Below are positions 17,964-27,464 of a stretch of DNA of 64,000 nucleotides, piece after piece. Origin of the DNA: Lachnoclostridium sp. UBA903 (GTDB taxonomy: Bacteria > Bacillota > Clostridia > Lachnospirales > Lachnospiraceae). The stretch lies in the NCBI GenBank assembly GCA_002294045.1, contig DBEP01000015.1, forward strand, positions 9,276 to 73,275, read 5' to 3'. Within the stretch, counting starts at the first letter, position 1. Every line of letters starts with the position of its first letter. A program made the translations under genes and the position numbers. The notes under the pieces were generated by a model. That model did no database searches. It saw nothing but the letters and a program-made list of their open reading frames with translations, and had not been told where the DNA came from.

Positions 17964-18899
17964 ATGGAAAAAATAAAATTCCATCTGAAAAGCTTTATGC
18001 GTGAGCTGAAACGGAAGAAAGTTCTGTTTTTAATGATATCGCCGGTACTGCTTTATTTTATTGTCTTTTCGTACATACCTATGCCGGGTGCTTACATTGC
18101 TTTTGTAGACTACAATATTGGGAAAGGTATTTTCGGCAGTAATTTTGTAGGGTTGAAAAATTTTGAGTTTTTAGCCAAAACGGGAGACTTGTGGAGGATA
18201 ACGAAAAATACGCTGTTATATAACCTGGCGTTTATAATTTTCTGTAATATGTTCCAGGTAGCATTTGCGGTCATGATATCGGAAATTAGCAGCGCATGGT
18301 TTAAAAAGATATCCCAGTCCGTTATATTATTGCCCTATTTTATATCCATGGTAATCGTAGGATTTTTTGCCTACAATCTTTTTAATTATGACCATGGTTT
18401 TATCAATACCATATTGACCGGACTGGGCTTAGAAAAACATGATTTTTATTCTGACCAGGGAATCTGGAAATATATTATCGTATTCTTTAAAATATGGGCC
18501 AGTACAGGTTACGGTATGATTATTTACCTGGCGGCCATTACGGGCATCAGCAGTGATATTTATGAAGCGGCGGCGTTGGACGGAGCCTCTCCCATGCAGA
18601 AAATACACCGCATAGTGATTCCGCTGCTGAGACCGACCATTATCTTATTGGTCCTCTTTGGACTGGGGGGAATATTAAAAGGTTCCTTTGATTTGTTCTA
18701 TAATATTATCGGCAACAATTCCGTGCTGTATAAACAGACGGATATAATTGATACCTTTGTATTCCGCAGTCTTGTGGGACAGTTTAATTTTTCCCAGGGG
18801 GCGGCGGTTGGATTCTACCAGTCCGTATTCGGCCTGATTCTGGTTCTGACCGTGAATGCAATCGTTAAAAAGATTGAACCGGACAGTGCATTATTCTGA
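17964..18899 (+). CDS. ABC transporter permease, LplB type
   Basis: The 311-residue permease carries about six transmembrane helices and the ATPase-contact motif EAAALDGASPMQKIHRIVIP. The N-terminus (SPVLLYFIVFSYIPMPGAYIAF) is characteristic of the LplB/YteP subgroup of carbohydrate permeases. A clear GGCAGGAG site precedes the ATG. With the second permease and the binding protein downstream it forms an importer probably feeding the divergent GH94 phosphorylase. No ATPase gene is present, so a shared one is expected. Confidence 0.92.
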   Translation: MEKIKFHLKSFMRELKRKKVLFLMISPVLLYFIVFSYIPMPGAYIAFVDYNIGKGIFGSNFVGLKNFEFLAKTGDLWRITKNTLLYNLAFIIFCNMFQVAFAVMISEISSAWFKKISQSVILLPYFISMVIVGFFAYNLFNYDHGFINTILTGLGLEKHDFYSDQGIWKYIIVFFKIWASTGYGMIIYLAAITGISSDIYEAAALDGASPMQKIHRIVIPLLRPTIILLVLFGLGGILKGSFDLFYNIIGNNSVLYKQTDIIDTFVFRSLVGQFNFSQGAAVGFYQSVFGLILVLTVNAIVKKIEPDSALF

Positions 18900-18914
18900 C
18901 ATTTAGCCAATCCA

Positions 18915-18947
18915 ATTCACTTTCAACCTTATGCGCATAAAGCGTGC
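18915..18947 (+). repeat. Dispersed repeat immediately before a ribosome site
   Basis: A 33-base sequence running from ATTCACTTTC to ATAAAGCGTGC recurs at 44865-44897 with two differences. Both copies end 10-12 bases before a GGAGG ribosome site of a transporter gene. Confidence 0.6.
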
Positions 18948-18965
18948 CCGGAAAGGGAGGAAAAT

Positions 18966-19883
18966 ATGACAATTAAAAGTAATGCAACAATAAAAAGTAA
19001 AAAAATTATGGGCAGGGAAGAAAAAGTCATGAAGGTTTTCTTCTATTCTATCCTTACGGTTTTTGCTCTGATTTGTTTATTCCCGTTTCTGCTGATGATA
19101 ACTTCCTCCTTCATGAATGAAAAAGAAATCATTGCGGAAGGGTATAAGTTATTTCCGAAGGAAGTCAGTTTCAGTGCTTACCGGTTTTTATTTCATAATT
19201 CGAAAAATCTTATTTCCGCATACAGGGTTACCATTACCATTGCGGCCGCAGGTACCATGCTGGGACTGTTCTTTATGTCAATGGCCGGTTATGTCCTTTG
19301 CAGAAAAGATTTTAAATACAGGAACCAGATATCCTTTTTTATATATTTTACAACGTTATTCAGCGGAGGTCTGATTCCGTCCTACATTCTGATGGTAAAC
19401 GGCCTGGGGCTGAAGGACAGTATCTGGTCCATGATATTGCCGGGACTTATGAGTCCCTGGTCCATTTTCTTAATGAGAAATTTTATGAAGGCGATACCGG
19501 ACTCCCTTTATGAATCGGCGGCCATAGACGGTGCGGGAGACTTTTATATCTACCGGAGGGTTTTTATGCCCCTGGCAAAGCCTTCGCTTGCTACCATCGG
19601 GCTGTTTTTAACCTTGGGCTACTGGAATGAATGGTATAATGCCATGCTCTATATCCAGTCTTCCGGAAAATATCCCCTGCAATACTTCCTGCAAAGAATT
19701 GTAAGCCAGGCCAACGTACAGCTGCTCATACAGCAGGGAATAACCGTAAATACGGCTGATTTGCCTTCGGAATCCATAAAAATGGCAACGGCGGCTGTGG
19801 CAATTGGTCCCATTATCCTGGTATATCCGTTTGTGCAGAAATATTTTGTCAGCGGATTAACCGTAGGTGCGGTAAAAGGATGA
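18966..19883 (+). CDS. ABC transporter permease, LplC/YtcP type
   Basis: The second permease of the importer has 305 residues, about six helices and the EAA loop ESAAIDGAGDFYIYRRVFMP. The C-terminus FVQKYFVSGLTVGAVKG is typical of the LplC/YtcP group. GGGAGG precedes the ATG. It lies 66 bases after the first permease, with a short dispersed repeat between. Confidence 0.92.
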   Translation: MTIKSNATIKSKKIMGREEKVMKVFFYSILTVFALICLFPFLLMITSSFMNEKEIIAEGYKLFPKEVSFSAYRFLFHNSKNLISAYRVTITIAAAGTMLGLFFMSMAGYVLCRKDFKYRNQISFFIYFTTLFSGGLIPSYILMVNGLGLKDSIWSMILPGLMSPWSIFLMRNFMKAIPDSLYESAAIDGAGDFYIYRRVFMPLAKPSLATIGLFLTLGYWNEWYNAMLYIQSSGKYPLQYFLQRIVSQANVQLLIQQGITVNTADLPSESIKMATAAVAIGPIILVYPFVQKYFVSGLTVGAVKG

Positions 19884-20063
19884 TAATATGCTGACAAAAC
19901 AGCTTATTATAAACTTATCGGGTAAGGCTGTCCAGGCGCCGGAACAGCAGACCTGAAGGAACCGGAAGAAAATAATAGAAAAGAAAGGAAAGCCACATTT
20001 TGCTTCTTTCGGTTGTGTTTACTTGTGGCAGGGGGCTCTTCCGCTCCCAAAATGGGTAAAAAA

Positions 20064-21620
20064 ATGAGGAAAATGATGAAAAAATTAACAGCAGCTTTAT
20101 TGGCAGGTATGATTGCCGCAGGTCTTTTAGCCGGCTGCGGCAACAAAACAGCGGACACAAACCTGAACAAAGGGGAAAAAGAAACAAGCACCGAAAACGT
20201 AACCGGTTCGGAAAAAGAAGTGAATGTTGTAATGTACTTATTGGGAGGCGAAGGTGTTGCCAATCGTGATATTTTGGATGCCTTAAATGAAAAATTAAGG
20301 ACCGGTATTAATACGACTCTGGAAATCAAATACATTGACTGGGGTGACGTAGCCACCAAATATCCTTTAATATGGGCTTCCGGAGAAGAATTTGACATGG
20401 CCTATGTAGCTTCGGGAGCGGCGGTTCCCTATGCCACCCTGGCAAAACAAAACGCCCTCGTTGATATTACCGATATGATAGACAAGTATGCTCCCTTACT
20501 GAGAACAGAATTAAGTGACAGATGGGACAGTGTAAAAGTAAACGGGAAAATCTATGCCGTACCTAACAATTACAGCGAATACACGGCATACGGCTTTGTA
20601 AGCCGTACGGACCTGATGGAAAAATACGGAGTTACCGGCATTTCCTCCATAACCGACATGGAAACCTATATGGATGCCGCCCTGAAAGACGGCATGACAC
20701 CGCTTAACGGAAGCTCCAACCTGGCTATGGACTTATACCGTATGTTTGTAGCGGCAACGGGAGGTTGGATTGATGCTCCCGGTATTCCGTTTACGGAAAT
20801 GTATCTGGTAGGGGATAAGGACAATCCTTATGAAGTACTGCATCCTGCCTTTACCGATGAATTTGAGGCTTTTGCGGTAAAAATGCGCGAATGGGCAGAT
20901 AAAGGCTACTGGTCAAAAGATATTCTGTCTTCTTCACAGGATGACAAGGACAACTTCCACAATGGTTTGTCTGCCGCTTACATCAGCCACCAGCCGGACT
21001 GGACGGGAAGCTATGGAACCCTGGTACAGAAGCTGCCGGGTATTGATACGGAATTTTATTGTTTCCCGGAAGCAGGCGGCAAGATTATCAAATCAACCGG
21101 AGTAGGTGCGGCAACCGCCGTCAATGTTAATTCAAAATATCCGGAAAGATGCTTAATGGTAATTGAAAAACTGATGACGGATAAAGAATGCTATGATTTA
21201 TTCCAATACGGCATCGAAGGCAGGCAGTACGAAGTGGCGGACGGAAAAATTACAAAACCTGCGGATTATAATGCGGAAACTGACGGAGGCGGTTTCGCCG
21301 GATGGGCCTTCCGTACGGACCGGCTTAACATACCGCAAAGTACGGAGGACCCCCGCCGTTATACCTTAAATGAAGAGTGGTCTAAAACAGCATTTGATAG
21401 TCCGTATATTGGATTCAGCTTTGATTCTTCCAAGGTATCTACCGAATTAGCATCAATAGCCAGTGTTGATTCCCAGCTTGGAATCCAGATATTGTTAGGC
21501 AAAACACAACAAAGCCCGGAAGCAGCGGTTGAAGAATACAGGACTCAATTAAAGAATGCGGGAGTGGAAACGGTTATAGCGGAAGTAAATTCCCAGATAC
21601 AGGCGTTTTCGGCACAATAA
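20064..21620 (+). CDS. Oligosaccharide-binding lipoprotein (LplA type, DUF3502-like C-terminus)
   Basis: The protein of about 518 residues is a large solute-binding lipoprotein. A signal peptide starting KKLTAALLAGMIAAG ends in the lipobox LAGC. The C-terminus (GFSFDSSKVSTELASIASV and on to VIAEVNSQIQAF) resembles the DUF3502 domain found in binding proteins paired with LplB/LplC permeases. The exact start is uncertain: ATG codons at 20052, 20064, 20073 and 20076 are all in frame and GAGGA lies just before 20076. It would capture the oligosaccharide at the cell surface. Confidence 0.9.
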   Translation: MRKMMKKLTAALLAGMIAAGLLAGCGNKTADTNLNKGEKETSTENVTGSEKEVNVVMYLLGGEGVANRDILDALNEKLRTGINTTLEIKYIDWGDVATKYPLIWASGEEFDMAYVASGAAVPYATLAKQNALVDITDMIDKYAPLLRTELSDRWDSVKVNGKIYAVPNNYSEYTAYGFVSRTDLMEKYGVTGISSITDMETYMDAALKDGMTPLNGSSNLAMDLYRMFVAATGGWIDAPGIPFTEMYLVGDKDNPYEVLHPAFTDEFEAFAVKMREWADKGYWSKDILSSSQDDKDNFHNGLSAAYISHQPDWTGSYGTLVQKLPGIDTEFYCFPEAGGKIIKSTGVGAATAVNVNSKYPERCLMVIEKLMTDKECYDLFQYGIEGRQYEVADGKITKPADYNAETDGGGFAGWAFRTDRLNIPQSTEDPRRYTLNEEWSKTAFDSPYIGFSFDSSKVSTELASIASVDSQLGIQILLGKTQQSPEAAVEEYRTQLKNAGVETVIAEVNSQIQAFSAQ

Positions 21621-21764
21621 ACAGCCCCAGTGCAGCACCCCTCATTGTAGCTTCAAATATTATTTTTATACTGTTTGTACAAATTTATAGAAATTAAAAT
21701 GGATAAATGATAAAATTACGGTATAGTTTCTGAATTTACTGTTATATGGAGGATACGATTAGCT

Positions 21765-22802
21765 ATGAGTGTAACGATTAAAGATGTCGCCAGATTATCT
21801 GGAGTTGGGATAGCAACAGTTTCCAGGGTATTGAATAACAGCGGTATTACAAGCAGTGAAACGAAAGAAAAAGTAATGGCTGCGGTGAGGGAGCTTAATT
21901 ATGTTCCGAATAATAATGCCAGAAACCTGAAAATGGGACAGTCCAGAACGATTGCTCTGTTAGCTAAGAGTATAACGAATCCGTTTTTTCAAAAGATGAT
22001 CCATACCATAGAACAAAAGGTCTTTCTGCGCGGATATCATCTGGAAATAAGAAATGTAAATTATTCCGAATATGAGATGTCGATGGCGATTAAAGAAGTC
22101 CAGGACCGTAATTTAAATGGTGTTATTCTTATGGGCGGTAATTTTGAATATACCAACGAAGATTTTAAAAGACTGGGAGTACCCTGTGTATTGCTTACGG
22201 TTTCCGGAGGGAAAGATGTGGATAAAGATTTATATTCCAGCGTAATTATAGATGATGAGGCGGAGAGCTTTAAAGCTACGGAGTACCTGATACAATTAGG
22301 GCACAGAAGAATCGGCTGTATATACAGCAACCAGGGTGAAGTAGTGACACCGAACAAACTGCGCTTCGGAGGATATCAAAAAGCGCTGGAAGCCCACGGG
22401 ATAACTTATGACCCGGTGCTGGTTTCTTCCATTCACGTATCCGAATCCGGTTATGAATTTGGTTTTAACATGATGAAAAACCTGATGTTAAGAAATAAAG
22501 ACATGACTGCTGTGGTAACCATGGCGGATACTATGGCAATCGGTGCGGCCAAAGCCGTTTTATCTGCGGGGCTCCGTATACCGGAGGATATATCCGTGAT
22601 AGGATTTGACGGTATTGAAGTGGCGGAATATTATAATCCGTCCCTTGATACGATCTGCCAGCCTGCCGAACAGATGTCATTAGGTGCAATTGATGCCCTG
22701 TTTGGCATGCTGCAGGATGAAAAGACCAGTCATCTGGTATATGAAGCATCTTTGCTAAAAAGAGGCTCCTGTGCCGGCATAAAGAGTCACAGCGGCATGT
22801 AA
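21765..22802 (+). CDS. LacI family transcriptional regulator
   Basis: The 345-residue regulator begins with a LacI helix-turn-helix (TIKDVARLSGVGIATVSRVL), followed by the hinge and a periplasmic-binding-protein-like effector domain. It lies at the end of the importer operon, about 145 bases after the binding-protein gene. Palindromic sites at 17611 and 17831, with the half-site GGAAA and a central CG or TG, sit at both divergent promoters of the locus. The simplest reading is local repression relieved by the imported sugar. Confidence 0.92.
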   Translation: MSVTIKDVARLSGVGIATVSRVLNNSGITSSETKEKVMAAVRELNYVPNNNARNLKMGQSRTIALLAKSITNPFFQKMIHTIEQKVFLRGYHLEIRNVNYSEYEMSMAIKEVQDRNLNGVILMGGNFEYTNEDFKRLGVPCVLLTVSGGKDVDKDLYSSVIIDDEAESFKATEYLIQLGHRRIGCIYSNQGEVVTPNKLRFGGYQKALEAHGITYDPVLVSSIHVSESGYEFGFNMMKNLMLRNKDMTAVVTMADTMAIGAAKAVLSAGLRIPEDISVIGFDGIEVAEYYNPSLDTICQPAEQMSLGAIDALFGMLQDEKTSHLVYEASLLKRGSCAGIKSHSGM

Positions 22803-22842
22803 TATGAAAAAGCCCGAAATCCGAAAACGAAAATATCCGGAT

Positions 22843-22929
22843 AAGCTTCTGAAAAAGGCCCTTTTTAATAGCCAAGTAGAATGCACCTTTATTCATTTGA
22901 CTATCAGAAAAGGCCTTTTTCAGAAGCTT
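22843..22929. repeat. Perfect 18-base inverted repeat after the LacI gene
   Basis: AAGCTTCTGAAAAAGGCC (22843-22860) and its exact reverse complement (22912-22929) flank a 51-base loop. A short T-run follows the left arm. It may act as a terminator or be a small palindromic element. The rest of the 340-base gap to 23147 shows no gene. Confidence 0.55.
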
Positions 22930-23146
22930 TACAAAGACAGCACAAACCAGCCGGTTTAATCAGGACGGCCGGAGGCAATTCATTGATACCCCATAACCCC
23001 AGGAAGAAATAGATTCACTTTTCGTCCCGTTTATCATATATTTTTTATTTCGGAATATAATTATTATAAGTATAAAGTGTATAGATTGTACGAAAGGAAA
23101 AACTTTTGTGTCGGTCGGTGCACAAGAATAGAAAAGGGAGTTTATT

Positions 23147-24679
23147 ATGCCTGATTATAAAAGATTAGTTTCGTATATGTATAATTATGAAGACGGACTG
23201 AAGAAGCATAATGTAGGATATGCCAGAGTGGAAGCCCGTAACGGACAGTGCAAATGTACCCTCCATGTTGCAGCGCCCAGTTTAAATGATAAACAATTAA
23301 AGGTATATATGTTTAAAAAAAATAACGACGGGTTTGAGGGGATATTGCTTGGGACGCTCCAGGTAAGAAACGGAGTCGGAGACTACAGGACAGTGACGGA
23401 TCCCTTACATATCATGAATTCCTCTTACGGCCTGGACGATATGGGCGGAATTGTTTTGTATTATACGGAAAGAAAATTTTTGGCCACATCCTGGGATGAA
23501 ACGCCTATCACCATGGATAGGGTGGCGGGAATGGAAAATAAAAAGTATGATAACGAATTAAAAGCTGCTAATGTTATAGCGGATAAAACGGAGACAGCTG
23601 TGAAAACGCCTGAAAATAATACCGGGTCCGTTAAAGAGTCCGCCGTTAAGGAAGCAGTTGAAGAGACGGAGCGGTACGGGCGGCAGGAAAAGCAGCAGGT
23701 TATGAAAGAATCACAGGAATACCGGAATGATAATGAAGGGGAAGTATTTAATGACCTGGATAACGGCAAGGATTCCAGGTATGAAAGAACCCCGGATACG
23801 GAAGACGAATCAGATAAAGTTGCGGCCAAGGAAGTAGAAAAAGAGGAAGGTCATAAAGAGAGCCAACAGAAGGATATAAAAATAATCGATGACAGAGGGA
23901 AAGAGGAAAAAGACAATATAATAGAAGAATTAAATTCTCCTGTTGAAATTCTTCAGAATGAAGGGTTATCCAAAGCTGAAACGGAAAAGGATAAAGAACA
24001 GGAAGAACCGTCCGGTCCGCAGGCAGGGGCAGCCAAAAGGGATGATAAGCCACAGGCAGAAGAAACACAGGATTACGGCAGCCCGGGAATAGAGGAGCCG
24101 GCAGGACAGAATAATGCAGAGGCATATGAAAGTTCAGTAAATCCGGTTCGTCCGGAAGCTTATGAAGATACGGATACCGTATATGACCCGGAAACAGAAG
24201 GTCTTGGACAGCAAAATGTAACGGAAGATTTGGTATATCAGGAGAATCTCGATCTGCAAGCCGGTGTTAATAGTGAAGAATACAGAAGAAGCGGTGAAAA
24301 ACAGCCTTTCTTTGAGGATCATCCTTTGGCAAAACGAATTTACCGCAGTTTCCCCAGGATGTATCCCTTTGAAGATAATGAGATTGCCTGGTGTGTCAGA
24401 ATAGAACCGCAGGATATCGGACTGTTCCCTATGGAAGCCTGGATATTAGGCAACAACAGCTTTCTGCTTCACGGATATTACAGTTACCGTCATCTGATAT
24501 TTGCCAGAATGAATGATAAAAACGGATTCAGTTATATTCTCGGTGTTCCCGGAATTTATCATAACAGGGAAAAGTTCATGGCAAGAATGTTTGGATTTGA
24601 AAACTTCAAATGTGTAAAGAGAAAAGCACAAAGAACCGGAGAATTCGGATATTGGTATATTCCGATTACGTTAAATTAA
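23147..24679 (+). CDS. Conserved unknown protein with acidic linker (DUF6128-like)
   Basis: The 510-residue cytoplasmic protein has three parts. The N-terminal domain (about 1-125) starts YKRLVSYMYNYEDGLKKHNVGYARV. A long hydrophilic linker rich in Glu, Lys, Asp and Gln follows (about 140-385). The C-terminal domain (about 390-510) contains WCVRIEPQDIGLFP and ends YWYIPITLN. This arrangement resembles DUF6128-type proteins common in Lachnospiraceae; I name the family from memory and with reservation. AAAGGGAG precedes the ATG. No function can be assigned. The surrounding genes give no clear clue. Confidence 0.75.
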   Translation: MPDYKRLVSYMYNYEDGLKKHNVGYARVEARNGQCKCTLHVAAPSLNDKQLKVYMFKKNNDGFEGILLGTLQVRNGVGDYRTVTDPLHIMNSSYGLDDMGGIVLYYTERKFLATSWDETPITMDRVAGMENKKYDNELKAANVIADKTETAVKTPENNTGSVKESAVKEAVEETERYGRQEKQQVMKESQEYRNDNEGEVFNDLDNGKDSRYERTPDTEDESDKVAAKEVEKEEGHKESQQKDIKIIDDRGKEEKDNIIEELNSPVEILQNEGLSKAETEKDKEQEEPSGPQAGAAKRDDKPQAEETQDYGSPGIEEPAGQNNAEAYESSVNPVRPEAYEDTDTVYDPETEGLGQQNVTEDLVYQENLDLQAGVNSEEYRRSGEKQPFFEDHPLAKRIYRSFPRMYPFEDNEIAWCVRIEPQDIGLFPMEAWILGNNSFLLHGYYSYRHLIFARMNDKNGFSYILGVPGIYHNREKFMARMFGFENFKCVKRKAQRTGEFGYWYIPITLN

Positions 24680-24895
24680 ATAAACACGCTCTAGTGTACT
24701 GTATCGCTCATAATTAGCCAAACAGCACTGCCTATTTTGTCATCGGCCGCGTTGTCGTCAATCGGCGTAGGAACCACTACGCCTCATTCCTCCGCCTTGC
24801 GGAGTGACAAAATATTCAGCACAGTTTGACTAAAGATGAACGATAAAGCACACTGGAGTCTGGCAAGCCAGGCTCTTTCGTTTGTCTTGGTGTGT
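24680..24895. repeat. Intergenic stretch built of short repeats
   Basis: It opens with TAAACACGCTCTA, a half-site of the family at 1-104. Further small palindromes follow, such as GCGTAGG..CCACTACGC and CTCCGCCTTGCGGAG. No gene is visible. Confidence 0.45.
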
Positions 24896-25453
24896 CTATT
24901 CTTCAAATTCCGTATTGATGTAGGCATATCTGGCGTGGTCTTCCCATTTATGGTTAATATGTATACTGGATTTGGACAGGCCTTCATAGGAAAAGCCCAG
25001 TTTCTCTATAAGATGTATGGAACGGATATTTTGAGGCATAATATTTGCTTCGATACGGTGTATTTTATGGTCCGAGAATAATATCCGCATGCCGGCCGTA
25101 ATACTTTCCAGAGCATAACCGCGGTTTAAATGCCCCTGGTCAAATTTATAACCTAACTGGCAGGTATAATAAGAGCCTCGTATGATATTGTAAAAATTAA
25201 CGGAACCTATAATGGTCTGGGGATTATCACAGAGAAATATCCAGTACCGCAGCAGCTTGGACTGAAGCATAAGATTATATTCTATGGACAGAGAAAGCCT
25301 TTGATAAGGAAGAGTGTAAAAGTTCGGATCCCGTTCCGGTTCCCAGGGTTCGAAGTGTTCTTTATTATTTTCGTAGAAGGACAAAACCTTATCGGCTTCA
25401 TTTGGATGTAAAATCTTTAATATAAGGCGTTCCGTATTATAATTAATCTGCAT
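24896..25453 (-). CDS. GNAT family N-acetyltransferase (RimJ/RimL-like)
   Basis: The 185-residue protein resembles RimJ/RimL-type acetyltransferases, with the N-terminal TERLILKILHPNEADKVLSF and the acetyl-CoA region around LGYKFDQGHLNRGYALESITAGMR (split over two strands). The late motif IEKLGFSYEGL is typical of this group. Ribosomal-protein or small-molecule acetylation is possible. I chose ATG 25453 because GGGAGAATTAATT lies directly upstream. It is a single gene bordered by dispersed repeats. Confidence 0.85.
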   Translation of the reverse strand: MQINYNTERLILKILHPNEADKVLSFYENNKEHFEPWEPERDPNFYTLPYQRLSLSIEYNLMLQSKLLRYWIFLCDNPQTIIGSVNFYNIIRGSYYTCQLGYKFDQGHLNRGYALESITAGMRILFSDHKIHRIEANIMPQNIRSIHLIEKLGFSYEGLSKSSIHINHKWEDHARYAYINTEFEE

Positions 25454-25484
25454 AATTAATTCTCCCAGCTTCTTTCCTGTAATA

Positions 25485-25509
25485 TAGAGTGTGTTTAAAA
25501 AATGCTTGT
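25485..25509 (-). repeat. Copy of the AAACACACTCTA-type repeat, inverted
   Basis: TAGAGTGTGTTTAAAAAATG at this site is the reverse complement of the sequence at 54908-54925 and matches the half-site at 40-53. Confidence 0.6.
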
Positions 25510-25568
25510 CAGTTACGGCCAAATGAGAATCCGTTCCGCTGCGTGCTCATAACTCGTCAAGCAAATTC

Positions 25569-26264
25569 TTAATCCATACCGCGGACACTGACATTTTTAA
25601 CATAAGAAGAAAGTAAATCTTTATATTGATATAGTTCGGATTTAGACGGACCGGTCAGTCCGGCTTGAATAACATCACCGGAATCCTTGTAGGCCTGCAA
25701 AAAATATGCTTTTGCACCTTGAATCCATTTGCCTATTTCAATAATATCCTCTGAAGTATGATGCTCTTTTACCACAGTAGTACGAAACTCATAATCAACA
25801 GGCTCCGTTAAGAGATAGGACACGCTTTCGGAGACTCTTGCGGTATCAAAGTTTTTAATACCGGCGGATAATCCGTATTTTGCCCTGGAATTTTTAATAT
25901 CCATGGCGATATAATCGAGATATCCGTTTTCTGTCAATTGTTTTATTATATGAGGGTTATTTCCGTTTGTATCCAGTTTTACTAAAAAACCCATCTCTTT
26001 TATTTTATGTATAAAGCCGGTCAAGCCGGGATAAAGGGTGGGTTCTCCACCGGTAATGCATACGCCTTCAATGATGCCGTTTCTTTTTCTTAAATATTGA
26101 AATACTTCCTCCTCCGGAATAGTCGGCTGTCCTGCCGGAGATAAAACTAAAGAAGCATTATGGCAATAAGGGCAGCGGAAATTACAGCCTCCTAAAAAAA
26201 TGGTGGATGCCAAATGCCCTGGGTAATCTAATAGAGTTGTCTTTTGAAAACCATGTATTTCCAT
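25569..26264 (-). CDS. Radical SAM protein, NrdG-like activating enzyme family
   Basis: The 231-residue protein belongs to a family usually labelled anaerobic ribonucleotide reductase activating protein (TIGR02495 type). The cluster motif is CNFRCPYCHN, the classical CX3CX2C. GGEPTLYP contributes to SAM binding. It opens with GFQKTTLLDYPGHLASTIF, characteristic of the family. The true substrate is unknown; a dedicated nrdG already sits with nrdD at 8994. AAGGATAAAGG lies upstream of ATG 26264. Confidence 0.88.
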   Translation of the reverse strand: MEIHGFQKTTLLDYPGHLASTIFLGGCNFRCPYCHNASLVLSPAGQPTIPEEEVFQYLRKRNGIIEGVCITGGEPTLYPGLTGFIHKIKEMGFLVKLDTNGNNPHIIKQLTENGYLDYIAMDIKNSRAKYGLSAGIKNFDTARVSESVSYLLTEPVDYEFRTTVVKEHHTSEDIIEIGKWIQGAKAYFLQAYKDSGDVIQAGLTGPSKSELYQYKDLLSSYVKNVSVRGMD

Positions 26265-26476
26265 TGTGCCTTTATCCTTCCGTAACCAAATATTGAGTGA
26301 GATACAAAAACCCGGTACATACACCCGGATGCTTTTGTTTTATATAGCGAAACTCATTTCAACATTGCCTATTAACCCACTTCGTGATAAGATAAATATA
26401 GCAGATAAGAGGAAATTCGTCCATAGTATATATTCCTTTCATCTTAATTTATGATTGAATATAAAGGAACATGAGA

Positions 26477-26956
26477 ATGAATTTAAAATATATGAAGGAA
26501 GCTTTGAAAGAAGCCAGGAAGGCAATAAAATACGGAGAAGTGCCCATTGGGTGCGTTATCGTATATGAGGATAAAATCATAGGCAGAGGGTATAATAAAA
26601 GAAATACAAAAAAAACAACTTTAGCCCATGCGGAATTAATAGCTATCCAAAAAGCAAGCAAAGTAATGGGGGACTGGAGGCTGGAGGACTGCAGCATGTA
26701 TGTAACGCTGGAACCCTGCCAGATGTGTTCGGGGGCCATTGTGCAGGCCAGGATAAAGGAGGTAATTGTGGGCGCCATGAATCCCAAGGCCGGGTGTGCG
26801 GGTTCCGTTTTGAATATTCTCCAGATGGAAGAATTTAATCATCAGGTAGAAGTAACCACCGGTGTAATGAAAGAAGAATGCGAGGCGGTGCTAAAGGAAT
26901 TTTTTAAGGATTTGAGAGTCAGGAACAAACTGGAAAAAAATAAGGATATATTTTAA
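26477..26956 (+). CDS. tadA: tRNA-specific adenosine-34 deaminase
   Basis: This zinc deaminase of about 159 residues converts adenosine 34 to inosine in tRNA-Arg(ACG). The zinc ligands are His51 in HAE, with catalytic Glu53, and Cys81 and Cys84 in PCQMC. The motif GAMNPKAGCAGS is typical of TadA. ATG 26477 lies eight bases from AAGGA; the ATG at 26471 is too close to that site. Confidence 0.93.
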   Translation: MNLKYMKEALKEARKAIKYGEVPIGCVIVYEDKIIGRGYNKRNTKKTTLAHAELIAIQKASKVMGDWRLEDCSMYVTLEPCQMCSGAIVQARIKEVIVGAMNPKAGCAGSVLNILQMEEFNHQVEVTTGVMKEECEAVLKEFFKDLRVRNKLEKNKDIF

Positions 26957-27016
26957 AAGGCCGGTCAGGAAACCGGTTTGAAGCAGCCGTCGCCGTTGCT
27001 GCCTGTATCATAGCGC

Positions 27017-27045
27017 TTGACTTTTCCCATGAAATGAAGTATACT
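27017..27045 (+). promoter_or_regulatory. Candidate promoter upstream of the SRP RNA
   Basis: TTGACT at 27017 and TATACT at 27040 are 17 bases apart. A second TATAAT at 27150 lies closer to the mature RNA but has no good -35 box. Confidence 0.5.
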
Positions 27046-27164
27046 ATCTTCTGCAGGTTTCCGCAGTTTTACTGCTTTTTACCGTTAGGATAAAGAATAA
27101 ATAAACCTTATTTATCGGATATTAAAAACCTGTTTCCGGTAATCCGTATTATAATAATTGTCAG

Positions 27165-27437
27165 AAAGTTTCCGTGCAGCCGGGGAGATAGCGGTGCCCT
27201 GTACCTGCAATCCGCTACAGCAGGGGTGATGCCTTGCCTAGGGTGTTTTTTTGTAGGGCTGCCCCCTATAAGTGATGTTGACGTCTGGGTCTTACGCAAC
27301 AGGAATTCGTGAACCGTGTCAGGCCAGGAATGGAGCAGCACTAAGCGAAAGCTCCTGTGTGCCGTAAGGCAGCCTGGACCGAGTTAACTGTAGGGGTAAC
27401 GCCTATGAAAAACATTCAAAGCAAGACGCACGGAATT
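27165..27437 (+). ncRNA. ffs: Signal recognition particle RNA, large Firmicute type
   Basis: The RNA of about 270 nt has the Alu-domain sequence GGTGCCCTGTACCTGCAATC seen in Bacillus and Clostridium SRP RNA. The S-domain core GTCAGGCCAGGAATGGAGC and AGCAGC carry the Ffh-binding loop. Terminal pairing joins TTCCGTGC (27170) with GCACGGAA (27428). It assembles with Ffh to target membrane and secreted proteins. Ends are estimated from the closing helix. Confidence 0.9.
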
Positions 27438-27464
27438 TATATAATTTAATAATATAAGGCAATG

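Noticed and set aside
24680..24895. Remnant of an insertion sequence
   Set aside because: Only short palindromes and a known repeat half-site are visible; no transposase fragment can be read in any frame.
25345..25356. GGTTCGAA, as in the T-arm of tRNA genes
   Set aside because: It lies inside the acetyltransferase gene and no acceptor, D or anticodon stems are found around it.
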